Counted from the stretch's first letter, positions 15,503-25,418 are shown. The stretch is DNA of 64,000 nt from UBA7957 sp965224675 (GCA_965224675.1 CBDDAA010000002.1:992001-1056000); one strand, 5' to 3'. Numbers and translations are program-made. Notes: a model not told the origin generated them from the sequence alone.

Positions 15503-17758
15503 TCAGGCCACCTTTCTAAACTGTTCCAACGTAGCAAGATACATAGGGTTCACCTCACTCAGGACAGTCAAAGCCAATAAAGCTGTATTACTATCACCTG
15601 TGCGTATACAAAGAAAGGCAACTCTATTAAGCGCTTCCTCCATGAGTGGTGACTCGCCTTGATCAATGATTGCCTGATAACAATCCATCGCCCCCTTGTT
15701 ATCAGTCAATACCTCGGCCAGATAAGCCTCGGCCAATAATGTATAAATCTTATAATGTTCGAAATCAGACATTCCGACAATAACGTTTTTGTAGTGAATG
15801 AGTTTATCCAGGCTTTTTTGTGCATATGCACCATTTAGCGTTGTAAATAGAGACTGCTCGGATACTTCCATTTTGTCCAATACCTCCTGCAAACGTTTTG
15901 TTTTCATTTTTAGTTGTGCATTTTTTAATGCCACCGCAGTCGTTCTGGCATTTTTTGGAAGTTTGCTTGTTGTCGCCAATACTCTACCGGGTAAGGCATA
16001 GTCTAGAAAGTGATCCACCAATTCTTGCGACCATGCATCATCATTTTCCGTTTGTCTGAGTCGCAACAGCGTTTCAGTTTCATCGAGATAGGATTGTAAT
16101 ATCGCCATGCTTGTCAAATATGCCTGATATATCTTGCCACTCTTTTCAAGCGCATGCTCAGAAATATCTCTGCCCTCTTCTGCACCTGTATCCAGGATAT
16201 CAGCAAAAAGGTGGCCGCAAGTATGTACGCAGAAGTTTCGTTGCCCACGATATCGATTTCGTATTTTACAATCGATTACATCCAGCTTACGCAGGTATAC
16301 AGATTCGCTGTGTAATTCTGAGTCAATCTTTTTAACAATACTCTGACCTTTTTTAGCTAATTCCTTAAATTTTATCCAATCACGCTTAAACGCCCAAAAC
16401 GCCTTGTTAGCCGTTTTATTCCACTGTGTTTGGTTCGGTGTCTGGTTAATTATTGAGCGTATTTCCCGACGTTTTTTCTGTGTATTTGGTATAACCTGCT
16501 CAAGCTTGTTTAGTTCAGAGAAACTCACACCTTGTAAACACATGGCACCGGCAGATGGATTAAACACCTCTATTTTCCTGGCAAGCTCAAAAACCTGTTT
16601 TTCGAGATGTTTACCCGAATTAAAATAATCAACGGAACTCAATCGGACACTGCCGTCATTGGTTGTCACTTCTTCCATGTCGGTACGCAATGAAACACCC
16701 GTTTCTCTCTCCATGCAACCTCGTGCATGAGTATGCCCCGCCTCATCCAGACAAAAATCCAAGCCCAATAGAATGATGCGCTCTGGATTTAACAAACAGG
16801 CCAGTGCAAATGCGAGATTTGATACGGTGGGCGCACTGGTAAGTGTTTCAAAGGATTCCCTTTTCCAGGGCAGACGTGTCCCCAGGTAGGTTTTCGGCCC
16901 TAACCATTGACCTACAATCTGGTTTACTCCTTGATCAGAAAAAGCCAATATAGGAACAGGGTCGAAACTAAGTGCGTCCCGACTGACTTCAAATGAGATT
17001 GCATGGGGATCAAGCAATACCACAAAATCCGGATTAATACCTACATCCAATAAACGCCGTGATATACGTGACACGCAAATCACGAAGAGATTCTCACGGT
17101 GTAGTTTTACCCAGTCAAGATGGTCGTCCAGCGAGGGACCGGCTGCCAGCAAGACAATTGTCTGTCCCCGGAGCTGACCGTTAAGATTTTTAACCGGAAA
17201 GGTCATCTCCGGGATATTTCGAAGACGCTGCTGCAAATAGGGCAAACGTACTGACGAACTTAAAACATGCCAGCGACGTGACTCCAGCAAAAATTTTATC
17301 TGCTCATCAATTGGCCGGTAGCTACCCAATTCGTCATTCTCTGCACAACTCGCACGCAATGCACTTACCCTACCAGCTAAAAGTGCCTTATCAAACTGAA
17401 GTCCGTCAATCTGTTCTCGAAGCTGATCAATAGTTACCAGCTGTACGAAGGACATGCTCGCCAGTTGTGTGCGGCATTCATCTGCAATGACTTTTATATA
17501 ACGTTCGTCTTCTACAAACCAGATGGCCAGAGTCTGATCGATGCAATGTCTTGCAAAGGCTTTAATAAGCAGCCCGGCATCAGTACCTGTAAAAATGTAA
17601 GATTGATCTGAAGTAAATTCAAGTGATCCGTAACGCTTACCCCAGAGTTCTTCGTAGTCACGTTTGCAGATTTGTGGCGAAATGATATCGGCTATATATC
17701 GATTCCCTGACCTATTGGTTAAGTACTCAGCGTTTATCTGCGCACTATCCTTTTGCAT
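15503..17758 (-). CDS. Motility accessory factor (Maf, DUF115), flagellin glycosyltransferase
   Basis: Maf proteins transfer pseudaminic acid or related nonulosonates onto Ser/Thr of flagellin in the cytoplasm before export. The central DUF115/MptE-like domain is clear: LRGQTIVLLAAGPSLDDHLDW near residue 210, VCVSRISRRLLDVGI, PDFVVLLDPH and NPERIILLGLDFCL. The C-terminal third is helical and TPR-like (YKIYTLLAEAYLAEVLTDN). The protein is 751 residues long. It lies directly upstream of pseB in the same orientation, so sugar synthesis and transfer are one unit. The two flagellins at 29.9 and 31.2 kb are the expected substrates. Confidence 0.9.
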   Translation of the reverse strand: MQKDSAQINAEYLTNRSGNRYIADIISPQICKRDYEELWGKRYGSLEFTSDQSYIFTGTDAGLLIKAFARHCIDQTLAIWFVEDERYIKVIADECRTQLASMSFVQLVTIDQLREQIDGLQFDKALLAGRVSALRASCAENDELGSYRPIDEQIKFLLESRRWHVLSSSVRLPYLQQRLRNIPEMTFPVKNLNGQLRGQTIVLLAAGPSLDDHLDWVKLHRENLFVICVSRISRRLLDVGINPDFVVLLDPHAISFEVSRDALSFDPVPILAFSDQGVNQIVGQWLGPKTYLGTRLPWKRESFETLTSAPTVSNLAFALACLLNPERIILLGLDFCLDEAGHTHARGCMERETGVSLRTDMEEVTTNDGSVRLSSVDYFNSGKHLEKQVFELARKIEVFNPSAGAMCLQGVSFSELNKLEQVIPNTQKKRREIRSIINQTPNQTQWNKTANKAFWAFKRDWIKFKELAKKGQSIVKKIDSELHSESVYLRKLDVIDCKIRNRYRGQRNFCVHTCGHLFADILDTGAEEGRDISEHALEKSGKIYQAYLTSMAILQSYLDETETLLRLRQTENDDAWSQELVDHFLDYALPGRVLATTSKLPKNARTTAVALKNAQLKMKTKRLQEVLDKMEVSEQSLFTTLNGAYAQKSLDKLIHYKNVIVGMSDFEHYKIYTLLAEAYLAEVLTDNKGAMDCYQAIIDQGESPLMEEALNRVAFLCIRTGDSNTALLALTVLSEVNPMYLATLEQFRKVA

Positions 17759-17853
17759 TTCATACTCCCTGTTAATGAAGGTAAATCAAGCAAATTTGGA
17801 GCCACGGGGTAATAATAAAATTTCCGACTCCTCATTATTGATTAGTATCAAAC

Positions 17854-18273
17854 TCAAGCCAAACCGATATGCCTTCTACCCGATGCACCTGTGGTTTTCC
17901 CACTTGGCCCATAAAGATTCAATGAGTCAATATGCAAGAGCTGCTCAATAAATACGAGTGATTTTCCAATCGCGTTCATTCTGATACCTGTGAGTTGATT
18001 GTTATCCTGATTTAAATTGCGACAATTAATTAACAGAGATTGTATTTCTAAAAATAATTCGTTTTCCCGCTTGTCCATAGTCGGGCTTACAGATAGAGAC
18101 GCAATCAAAGGTTCAAACTTGCCAATCTCCAACAACAGACCTTGCTTGGCCTTTAACAGGTCATCAAGTCCCGTCAGATCCGGGCTGACAAACAATTCCC
18201 GTTCCTCACTCATTAATAAGTACAACCTGTTTATCAAAATAATTGCCTGATTGAGTTTTTTCTGTATTTCCAT
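17854..18273 (-). CDS. flgN: FlgN, export chaperone of FlgK and FlgL
   Basis: FlgN escorts the hook-filament junction proteins to the export gate. It is a helical protein of about 139 residues whose ending, YGPSGKTTGASGRRHIGLA, is the loose glycine-rich tail typical of FlgN in polar-flagellate bacteria. Start 18273 (MEIQKKLNQ) is preferred, with GGAG 11 bases upstream; the frame extends to ATG 18300. It directly follows flgA, whereas in most relatives flgM lies between them. FlgK and FlgL are encoded at 26.4-29.5 kb. Confidence 0.88.
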   Translation of the reverse strand: MEIQKKLNQAIILINRLYLLMSEERELFVSPDLTGLDDLLKAKQGLLLEIGKFEPLIASLSVSPTMDKRENELFLEIQSLLINCRNLNQDNNQLTGIRMNAIGKSLVFIEQLLHIDSLNLYGPSGKTTGASGRRHIGLA

Positions 18274-18333
18274 ATTATTTCTGCTCCGTGAGCTCTCCAT
18301 CCCGTTAGACTGAACCGGGCTGCAGAATTTTTG

Positions 18334-19032
18334 TTAATGACGTGTTCTGACCAGGCCCTTGGCTATCACTTCGCCTTGCACTATACGCTCTGAACTAAGA
18401 TTTCTAACCCGAATCACCTTACCCTTACTACCATCAGTAAGTGCCTCTCCTTTCATCTTAACCGACAAGGTGGATGTGCCTGCAATGATAGTCACATTAT
18501 CGCCACGCTCTACTAACAAGGGCAATTCCAACATAGTTGCTGTCATTGCTCTGCCGCTATCAAACGCGCGCTTGAATCTATATCCCAACAACCCGTCTAC
18601 ATTATGAATTTTTTGGTTCCTACCAACAGATTGTCTTTCATATCGAATCATATCTGTCCGCAAAATATCACCTTTAACGACTGCACGCGATAATACAGCT
18701 ATATCCCTAATGATGGATACTTTCGCTTGAAGGTAAATTTTCCATGGTTTACCTGATTCACAGCTGACACCCACTGTAACATTGCCTGATTTTGCCCCAC
18801 CCGGTGGCCAAAATACTGATAGCGGATTCGGGCAGTCAACAAGTTTGAGTCGCTTATCCAGAGATCCAACTTTCACCTGTGTTTCATCGCGGCTCCCTGC
18901 TTCCTGCAGTAAAAACACTTCAACGTGATTACTTATTGATTCATGTGACTGCCACTCCCGCTCGTTTGCAGAAACATTGTGGAGAAATAAAGTAGCTGAC
19001 AGAAAGAAAATAATCTGATGTGAAAGTGACAT
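18334..19032 (-). CDS. flgA: FlgA, periplasmic P-ring assembly chaperone
   Basis: FlgA assists assembly of the FlgI P-ring. It has a signal peptide (SLSHQIIFFLSATLFLHNVSA) and then the SAF/ChapFlgA domain, including SRAVVKGDILRTDMIRYER, GLLGYRFKRAFDSGRAM, VERGDNVTIIAG and the end GKVIRVRNLSSERIVQGEV. The start at 19032 is chosen because AAGGAG lies 6-7 bases upstream; the longer frame lacks the signal-peptide pattern. It is divergent from flgB, with the promoters in the 206-base gap, and heads the run flgA-flgN-maf-pse. Confidence 0.93.
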   Translation of the reverse strand: MSLSHQIIFFLSATLFLHNVSANEREWQSHESISNHVEVFLLQEAGSRDETQVKVGSLDKRLKLVDCPNPLSVFWPPGGAKSGNVTVGVSCESGKPWKIYLQAKVSIIRDIAVLSRAVVKGDILRTDMIRYERQSVGRNQKIHNVDGLLGYRFKRAFDSGRAMTATMLELPLLVERGDNVTIIAGTSTLSVKMKGEALTDGSKGKVIRVRNLSSERIVQGEVIAKGLVRTRH

Positions 19033-19238
19033 TAAATCTCCTTGAACTTTTTTCCTTTGTAACGACAGATACAAGTTATATGCCACGCATCTTACTACCC
19101 GATAACATAGGAACTAACACGCCATTTGTAACCTGTAACAAAAAAAACCTCGATTAGTTCACATTTTGGCCGACATTACACACATGCCATTAAACAATGG
19201 ATTTTTGTAACGACAGTTCACAAGGAAATTGAACGACA

Positions 19239-19640
19239 ATGACGACAAGTATTGACAGTTATCTGGGCATACACGCTACAGCGTTAACGCTTCGCTCACA
19301 TCGAGCAAAGAATCTGGCCAATAATATGGCGAATGCGGATACGCCCAATTATAAAGCGACTGATATTGACTTTAGGCTGGCTCTGCAGCAATCCCAGATC
19401 AAACCAGACATAGCCCAAATAGCACATCCAGCACATCCAGCACATATCCCATTTAAAACAGATATCGTAAATACCACCAAACGTTATCGTATCCCTCAAC
19501 AAGCATCATTTGACGGCAATACGGTCGATGTCGATGTGGAACGGGGTTTGTTTACTGAAAACGCCGTACGTTATCAGGCCAGCCTGGAGTTTCTGAATAA
19601 AAAAATCTCCCGACTAATACAAGCCATAAGAGGAGAATAA
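19239..19640 (+). CDS. flgB: FlgB, proximal rod protein
   Basis: A 133-residue rod subunit. It has the rod-protein N-terminal signature ATALTLRSHRAKNLANNMAN with the family's ANNxANADTPNYKA pattern, and a C-terminal helix typical of rod and hook proteins. A short direct repeat of CACATCCAG units around 19426-19445 encodes a repeated Ala-His-Pro stretch (HPAHPAH), an unusual local insertion. AAGGAAA precedes the ATG. It is the first gene of the rightward flgBCDEFGHIJKL operon. Confidence 0.96.
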   Translation: MTTSIDSYLGIHATALTLRSHRAKNLANNMANADTPNYKATDIDFRLALQQSQIKPDIAQIAHPAHPAHIPFKTDIVNTTKRYRIPQQASFDGNTVDVDVERGLFTENAVRYQASLEFLNKKISRLIQAIRGE

Positions 19641-19641
19641 A

Positions 19642-20055
19642 GTGTCTCTATTTCAAATATTCGATATTGCCAGTAGTGGTATGACCGCGCAAAGTCTGCG
19701 TCTGAACCTGACCGCCAGTAATATGGCAAACGCAAATTCAGTCGCTGGCAGCACAGAAGATGCCTATAAGTCAAGGCAAGCCGTATTTTCTGCCATGTTA
19801 AACAATCATGGAGTAGATAACAGTGGTACAGGTGTACAGTCTCTTGGTGTCGTCGAAAGCCAGGCTGAACACACCATGCGCTACCAACCTCATCATCCAT
19901 TGGCTAACGAGGAAGGCTATATTTTTTCATCCAATGTTGACACTATTGAAGAAATGGCAAACATGATTTCGGCTTCGCGAAGTTACCAAAACAATATTGA
20001 TGTTCTTAATACATCAAAAAGACTTTTACTTCAAACACTTAAACTTGGTGAATAG
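19642..20055 (+). CDS. flgC: FlgC, proximal rod protein
   Basis: A rod subunit of 137 residues. It starts with GTG at 19642, one base after the flgB stop and preceded by GAGGAG. The N-terminus FDIASSGMTAQSLRLNLTASNMANANS and the C-terminal VDTIEEMANMISASRSYQNNID are standard for FlgC. It acts in the periplasm after export by the flagellar type III system. Confidence 0.96.
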   Translation: MSLFQIFDIASSGMTAQSLRLNLTASNMANANSVAGSTEDAYKSRQAVFSAMLNNHGVDNSGTGVQSLGVVESQAEHTMRYQPHHPLANEEGYIFSSNVDTIEEMANMISASRSYQNNIDVLNTSKRLLLQTLKLGE

Positions 20056-20070
20056 GAACGGTAAAACATT

Positions 20071-20739
20071 ATGGAAAATACCATTAATACCGCATCTCTG
20101 GATCAATATTCAATTAATACACTTGTTAATCAGAGTGGCAAAAGCGAATTGGGACAGGATGAATTTATGAAATTAATGCTGGCTCAATTGCAGAGTCAGG
20201 ATCCGTTTAAACCTGCGGACAATGGGGAATTTATCGCACAAATGGCACAATTCAGTACAGTCGCAGGAATTGACGAAATGAATAACTCGTTGCAAGCCTT
20301 GAGTTCATCCTTGGGTAATTATCAGACACTGCAATACGCAAACCTGGTAGGGCGTAGCGTACTGGTGTCAACCAATACTTTTAACCTAAACGAGGAGAAT
20401 AGTGTTGAAGGTGTATACAAAGCGGATTCAACAAGTTCTGTAACCGCCAGCATATACAATAGTGCCGGCGAAGTTGTACATCAGATTGATCTGGGTATAC
20501 AAGGTTCGGGTCAACATGCATTTGCCTGGGATGGTTTGCTGGAGGATGGTAGCCGGGTGGAACCCGGAGATTACCTCATCAGCATTGACTATGGAACAGA
20601 TGAGGCTGCTGTCTCAGCCGAAGTGATGATAAAACAGGAAATTGAAAGCGTAAACCTTAGCACTAATAACGGTGAGACCGTTTTAAATACAGTTGACGGA
20701 TTAAGCCTTACACTTTCAGAAATTGATCAAATTTACTAG
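20071..20739 (+). CDS. flgD: FlgD, hook-capping protein
   Basis: FlgD caps the growing hook and is needed for FlgE polymerisation. The N-terminal capping signature GQDEFMKLMLAQLQSQDPFKP is intact, followed by NGEFIAQMAQFST. The C-terminal FlgD Ig/TUDOR-like part includes FAWDGLLEDGSRVEPGDY. The length of 222 residues is typical. It sits 15 bases after flgC. Confidence 0.96.
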   Translation: MENTINTASLDQYSINTLVNQSGKSELGQDEFMKLMLAQLQSQDPFKPADNGEFIAQMAQFSTVAGIDEMNNSLQALSSSLGNYQTLQYANLVGRSVLVSTNTFNLNEENSVEGVYKADSTSSVTASIYNSAGEVVHQIDLGIQGSGQHAFAWDGLLEDGSRVEPGDYLISIDYGTDEAAVSAEVMIKQEIESVNLSTNNGETVLNTVDGLSLTLSEIDQIY

Positions 20740-20765
20740 TACAAGACAAAACAAGGAAGAACATA

Positions 20766-21977
20766 ATGACTTTTGAAATTGCTCTAACAGGAATCAATGC
20801 CGCAAGTGCCCAACTTGAAGTTATTTCGCATAATATTGCCAATAATGCCACTAATGGATTTAAACGTTCACGTGCAGAATTTGCAGATGTCTATGCACTG
20901 ACTGCCACAGGCACTTCTACCGGATCAGGTGTACGTGTATCTCAAATAAATCAGGAATTCGGGCAAGGTGATCTCAAGTTCACCAATAATAATATGGATC
21001 TTTCCATTGCAGGCGAAGGATTCTTTCGAATGGATGATCACGGTACAATCAATTACTCTCGTGCAGGGACCTTCGGCCTCAATAATGAAGGTTTTATTGT
21101 CAATTCTTCCGGCCATCACCTCACGGGTTACGTAGCCGATGATGACAATAACATTACTTCAACGCTCGGAAACCTGAAAGTCAGTAACGCTGACCTGCCA
21201 CCCAAAGCGACAAACAGCATCTCCATGGGCTTAAACCTCGACAGCAAGGCCGAGGCTACACCCGCATTTGACGTTAATGATGCGAATAGCTACAATTTTT
21301 CAACCTCAACAACGACTTATGATTCATTGGGTAGCGCTCACGAAACGACTACCTACTTTCATAAGGATGGCCCTAATGAGTGGTCTGCCTACACATTCTC
21401 TGGTGGCACTGAAATCAGTCAGGCAGGTGGGGACAAATTAGTATTTACAAGCGATGGTTTACTCGACACCGTCAATGGTGGTGCTTCAAAATCAATCACT
21501 ACCATTCCTTTTTCACCATCCCCTGATGCCTCGGAACAAACGATCACCATCGACATTTCTGATACAAATCAGTTTGATAACCCTTTTGGCGTTAACAAGA
21601 TTGCGCAGAACGGCTTCAGTACCGGCCGCTTACAAGACATCGAAATCGATAGCAGCGGTATTGTCTATGGCCGTTACTCAAATCGTGAGTCCAAAGCATT
21701 AGGCCAAGTCGCCATGACCAACTTTGCGAATCCCCAAGGATTAAGGCCCGTGGGTGATTCCGCTTGGGCTGAAACTTTCAGTTCAGGGTCAGCCGCTACA
21801 GGAACACCTGGCAGTGCCAGCTTAGGTCTATTACAAGCAGGATCTTTGGAAGAATCAAACGTCGATATCACGGAAGAGTTGGTAGCTATGATTGGTGCAC
21901 AACGCAGCTTTCAGGCTAATGCACAGGTTATAAGCACGGCTGACACACTCACTCAGACAATTATCAATATCCGTTAA
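20766..21977 (+). CDS. flgE: FlgE, flagellar hook subunit
   Basis: The 403-residue hook protein. It has the rod/hook N-terminus (ASAQLEVISHNIANNATNGFKR), the FlgE/F/G-type central region (QGDLKFTNNNMDLSIAGEGF and YSRAGTFGLN), and the C-terminal SNVDITEELVAMIGAQRSFQ. AAGGAAG precedes the ATG. The length is in the usual range for gammaproteobacterial FlgE. Confidence 0.96.
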   Translation: MTFEIALTGINAASAQLEVISHNIANNATNGFKRSRAEFADVYALTATGTSTGSGVRVSQINQEFGQGDLKFTNNNMDLSIAGEGFFRMDDHGTINYSRAGTFGLNNEGFIVNSSGHHLTGYVADDDNNITSTLGNLKVSNADLPPKATNSISMGLNLDSKAEATPAFDVNDANSYNFSTSTTTYDSLGSAHETTTYFHKDGPNEWSAYTFSGGTEISQAGGDKLVFTSDGLLDTVNGGASKSITTIPFSPSPDASEQTITIDISDTNQFDNPFGVNKIAQNGFSTGRLQDIEIDSSGIVYGRYSNRESKALGQVAMTNFANPQGLRPVGDSAWAETFSSGSAATGTPGSASLGLLQAGSLEESNVDITEELVAMIGAQRSFQANAQVISTADTLTQTIINIR

Positions 21978-21994
21978 CCGGGCGCTTTTACATC

Positions 21995-22732
21995 ATGGAT
22001 AAAATGATCTACGTGGCTATGAATGGAGCCAGGGAAGTGATGTTCAGGCAGGCATCGAACAATCACAATCTGGCAAATATTAATACAACAGGTTTTAAAG
22101 CTGATCTGGATTCGGTGCAAAGCAAACCAATCTATGGCCCCGGTTATCCCGGGCGCGTCTATGTACAAAGCACATCGGCGGGAGTCGATCACTCAGGTGG
22201 ACAGATCAAGCATACTGGTCGCGAATTGGATATCGCCATAAACGGCGATGGATTCATCGCTGTACAGGATCGCGATGGTAGCGAAGGTTACACACGTGCG
22301 GGTGACCTTCGAATCAATTCTGCTGGCTTACTGGAAAGCGGAGCCGGCTACCCAGTAATCGGAAACAGTGGGCCAATAGCAATTCCACCATCACAAAAAA
22401 TCGAAATAGGCAGTGATGGGACCATCAGTATCCAGCCGCTGGGCCAAACAGCAACTACGCTGGCAATAGTGGATCGTATAAAGCTGGTGAATCCTGAGCC
22501 ATCAGAACTGGAAAAAAGTGAAACGGGTATTTTTCATACCACAGAAAAAACAGCACAAGCGGATGCATCTGTATCTGTATTGAGTAGTTCTCTTGAAGCA
22601 AGCAATGTTAATGCAGTAGAGGCATTGGTGAAAATGATTGAGCTATCCAGGCAATACGAAGCACAAGTTAAAATGATGAAATCTGCAGAAGACAATGACG
22701 CAGCAGCCAAGAAGTTGCTACAACAAATATAG
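21995..22732 (+). CDS. flgF: FlgF, proximal rod protein
   Basis: A rod subunit of 245 residues. The start MDKMIYVAMNGAREVMFRQA is characteristic of FlgF. The paralogous segments shared with FlgE and FlgG are present: GRELDIAINGDGFIAVQD, TRAGDLRINSAGLL and the C-terminal SNVNAVEALVKMIELSRQYE. It follows flgE by 17 bases. Confidence 0.96.
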   Translation: MDKMIYVAMNGAREVMFRQASNNHNLANINTTGFKADLDSVQSKPIYGPGYPGRVYVQSTSAGVDHSGGQIKHTGRELDIAINGDGFIAVQDRDGSEGYTRAGDLRINSAGLLESGAGYPVIGNSGPIAIPPSQKIEIGSDGTISIQPLGQTATTLAIVDRIKLVNPEPSELEKSETGIFHTTEKTAQADASVSVLSSSLEASNVNAVEALVKMIELSRQYEAQVKMMKSAEDNDAAAKKLLQQI

Positions 22733-22811
22733 TGTTCACCAAGGTGAAATGAATCAATCCGATTGATTTTAACTACATCGGCAAATACTGATTTTTTAAG
22801 GAAGAGAGAAT

Positions 22812-23597
22812 ATGAACGGAGCACTTTGGGCCGCTAAAACCGGCCTTGACGCACAACAAACCCGCATGTCAGTTATCTCAAATAATCTGGCAAACGTCAA
22901 TACTACAGGTTTTAAGCGCGACCGCGCAGTATTCGAAGACCTAATTTACCAGAGTATCCGGCAGGCTGGTGCGCAGTCTTCTCAGGATACGCAGCTACCT
23001 TCAGGTCTTTCTATCGGTACAGGGACTCGAGTGGTTGCAACTGAAAAGCTGTTTTCACAGGGTAATCTGACAACAACTGAAAACCCAACCAATATGGCAA
23101 TTCAAGGGCGCGGCTTCTTTGAGATTATACGTCCTGATGGTTCTACCGCCTATACACGAGATGGTTCATTTCAAATCAATTCACAAGGCCAAATGGTTAA
23201 CTCCAACGGTTTCATTTTGCAACCAAGCATTACCATTCCCAACAATACAACCAGCCTTGATATAGGAGAGGATGGAACTGTTGTTGCGCAGGTTGCCAAC
23301 AATAATGCGCCCACACAGCTTGGCAATATTCAATTGGTTGGGTTTGTAAATCCTACTGGACTTAAAGCTGTCGGCGGTAATCTGTTTGTTGAAACAGCTG
23401 CGAGTGGAGGGCCTCAACCTGCGACCCCCGGTCTGGATGGCCTCGGCACCTTGATACAGGGATCGGTAGAAACCTCAAATGTCAATGTTGTCGAAGAAAT
23501 GGTCAGTATGATAGAAACCCAACGCGCATATGAGATTAACTCCAAGGCGATTTCCACTGCTGATGGTATGCTGCAATACCTCAACAATAACTTATAG
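22812..23597 (+). CDS. flgG: FlgG, distal rod protein
   Basis: The 261-residue distal rod subunit. Its signatures are ALWAAKTGLDAQQTRMSVIS at the start, NNLANVNTTGFKRDRAVFED, GRGFFEIIRPDGSTAYTRDG and the C-terminal SNVNVVEEMVSMIETQRAYE. GGAAGAGAG precedes the ATG. The 79-base gap after flgF shows no obvious internal promoter. Confidence 0.97.
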   Translation: MNGALWAAKTGLDAQQTRMSVISNNLANVNTTGFKRDRAVFEDLIYQSIRQAGAQSSQDTQLPSGLSIGTGTRVVATEKLFSQGNLTTTENPTNMAIQGRGFFEIIRPDGSTAYTRDGSFQINSQGQMVNSNGFILQPSITIPNNTTSLDIGEDGTVVAQVANNNAPTQLGNIQLVGFVNPTGLKAVGGNLFVETAASGGPQPATPGLDGLGTLIQGSVETSNVNVVEEMVSMIETQRAYEINSKAISTADGMLQYLNNNL

Positions 23598-23608
23598 GGA
23601 AAGCCAAT

Positions 23609-24292
23609 ATGCACTATTGCTGTAAAAATTACCTCACACTGCTTGTATTTTTATTTGTACTACAGGCTTGTGGAACACCACAAGGATTAAAGAAACCAGC
23701 GTTTGAACCAGCAATGCCAGAACAAATTCAGCCTAATATGGAAGTTACGGGCTCTATTTATCACTCAAGCAACAACCGTTTCCTTTTTGAAGACATAAAA
23801 GCCCGGCGTGTGGGTGACTTGATTACAGTGATATTACAGGAACAGACAAACGCAGCTAAAAGCGCATCAACCAATACCAGCAAAGACAGCAACATCGACA
23901 TGCCTGGACCCACGTTACTTGGTTTACCAGTGACTTATAAAGGTAGGGAGATTCTTCATAACTCGCTTAAAAACAATACAAAGTTTGCAGGTGCCGGTGA
24001 CAGTAGCCAAAGCAATAGTCTTTCCGGAAATATTACGGTGACCGTGGCAAAAGTACTTTCTAATGGCAATCTGGTTGTCCGTGGAGAAAAAGTATTAACC
24101 CTTAATCAAGGCAGTGAGGTGGTAAGGATATCAGGATTGATCCGAACGAGTGACATATCACCCGATAATACGATTGTATCCACGCAAATTGCAAACGCCA
24201 ATATTACTTACGGCGGCAATGGCATGGTTGCTGACAGCAACAAAGCGGGTTGGCTAACACGATTTTTCAATAGTCAAATTTGGCCCTTTTGA
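23609..24292 (+). CDS. flgH: FlgH, outer-membrane L-ring lipoprotein
   Basis: FlgH forms the L-ring bushing in the outer membrane. It has a lipoprotein signal peptide with lipobox LQAC (Cys at about residue 21), followed by GTPQGLKKPAFEP. The core signatures RVGDLITVILQEQTNA and NLVVRGEKVLTLNQGSEVVR and the SDISPDNTI segment are intact. The length of 227 residues is normal. The gene starts 11 bases after flgG. Confidence 0.96.
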   Translation: MHYCCKNYLTLLVFLFVLQACGTPQGLKKPAFEPAMPEQIQPNMEVTGSIYHSSNNRFLFEDIKARRVGDLITVILQEQTNAAKSASTNTSKDSNIDMPGPTLLGLPVTYKGREILHNSLKNNTKFAGAGDSSQSNSLSGNITVTVAKVLSNGNLVVRGEKVLTLNQGSEVVRISGLIRTSDISPDNTIVSTQIANANITYGGNGMVADSNKAGWLTRFFNSQIWPF

Positions 24293-24306
24293 ATAAGGAA
24301 AATACT

Positions 24307-25407
24307 ATGCGAGTGATACTAAAATCATTTTTTCTTAGCGTTCTGCTACTCAGTCCACTTTTGGCTTTCGCTGAAAGGCTTAAGGACATTGCCAGTCTTT
24401 ATGGTGTTCGCGACAATCAATTACTGGGCTACGGATTGGTTGTAGGATTGGACGGTACAGGTGACTCCTCCAACGCGTTTACTGAACAGAGTATGCGCAG
24501 CATGTTGTCTCAATACGGCGTCAATGTTCCCCTCAACGTAAAAATCAGCCCTAAGAATGTAGCGGCTGTATCCATTCATGCCACACTACCGCCTTTTGTT
24601 AAGCAAGGACAGACCATCGACATTACCGCATCCTCTTTAGGTAATGCAAAATCGCTACGTGGAGGCAGCCTGTTAATGGCCCCACTTCGCGGAACCGACG
24701 GACAGGTTTATGCAATTGCCCAGGGTGATCTTATCGTAGGCGGACTGGGTGTATCAGGCAGTGACGGCTCTCGAATAACGATCAATGTACCCAGTGTTGG
24801 ACGCATACCCAATGGCGCTACAGTGGAACGAATTGTAGAAACATCTTTTGCTAACGACGAAGCGTTGGTTTTCAATTTACACACACCTGATTTTACAACT
24901 GCAAAGCGTATTGAATATGCCATCAATAGCAAATTGGGTAGTGCTCAGGCTGAAGCACTGGATGCCGTATCAATCAGTGTCAAAGCACCAAGATCTAGTG
25001 GGCAACGAGTCGCCTTTGTGTCTTTAATTGAATCAATTGAAGTAGAACCAGGTGAAGGGGCTGCAAAAATTATTATTAATTCAAGAACCGGCACCATCGT
25101 CATTGGCAACCATGTCACGGTAATGCCTGCTGCGGTAACTCATGGCAGTTTGACCGTTACCATTGACGAAGGCGTTGCTATCAGTCAACCGGGTGCGTTT
25201 TCTGATGGTGAAACAGTAGTCGCTCCGGCCAGCAATATCGGTGTTGAGCAGGAAGAGAACCGTATGTTCAAATTAAACAAAGGTGTAACTCTTAATGAAA
25301 TCGTACAGGCTGTAAATCAAGTCGGTGCGGCACCGGGTGACCTTGTTGCCATTCTCGAAGCACTAAAACAAGCGGGCGCTCTACACGCCCAGCTGATTGT
25401 TATATAG
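24307..25407 (+). CDS. flgI: FlgI, periplasmic P-ring protein
   Basis: FlgI forms the P-ring around the rod. It has a signal peptide (MRVILKSFFLSVLLLSPLL) and then ERLKDIASLYGVRDNQLLGY, GLVVGLDGTGDSSNAFTEQ and the C-terminal APGDLVAILEALKQAGALHA, all typical. ATG 24307 is chosen for its AAGGAAA ribosome site; the frame is open further upstream into flgH. The product is about 366 residues. Confidence 0.97.
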   Translation: MRVILKSFFLSVLLLSPLLAFAERLKDIASLYGVRDNQLLGYGLVVGLDGTGDSSNAFTEQSMRSMLSQYGVNVPLNVKISPKNVAAVSIHATLPPFVKQGQTIDITASSLGNAKSLRGGSLLMAPLRGTDGQVYAIAQGDLIVGGLGVSGSDGSRITINVPSVGRIPNGATVERIVETSFANDEALVFNLHTPDFTTAKRIEYAINSKLGSAQAEALDAVSISVKAPRSSGQRVAFVSLIESIEVEPGEGAAKIIINSRTGTIVIGNHVTVMPAAVTHGSLTVTIDEGVAISQPGAFSDGETVVAPASNIGVEQEENRMFKLNKGVTLNEIVQAVNQVGAAPGDLVAILEALKQAGALHAQLIVI

Positions 25408-25418
25408 AGGAGCAAAGC

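Noticed and set aside
19087..19238. Possible sigma-54 site in the flgA-flgB gap (TTTTGGCCGACATTAC)
   Set aside because: The GC of the -12 element is not at the required 10-base spacing on either strand.
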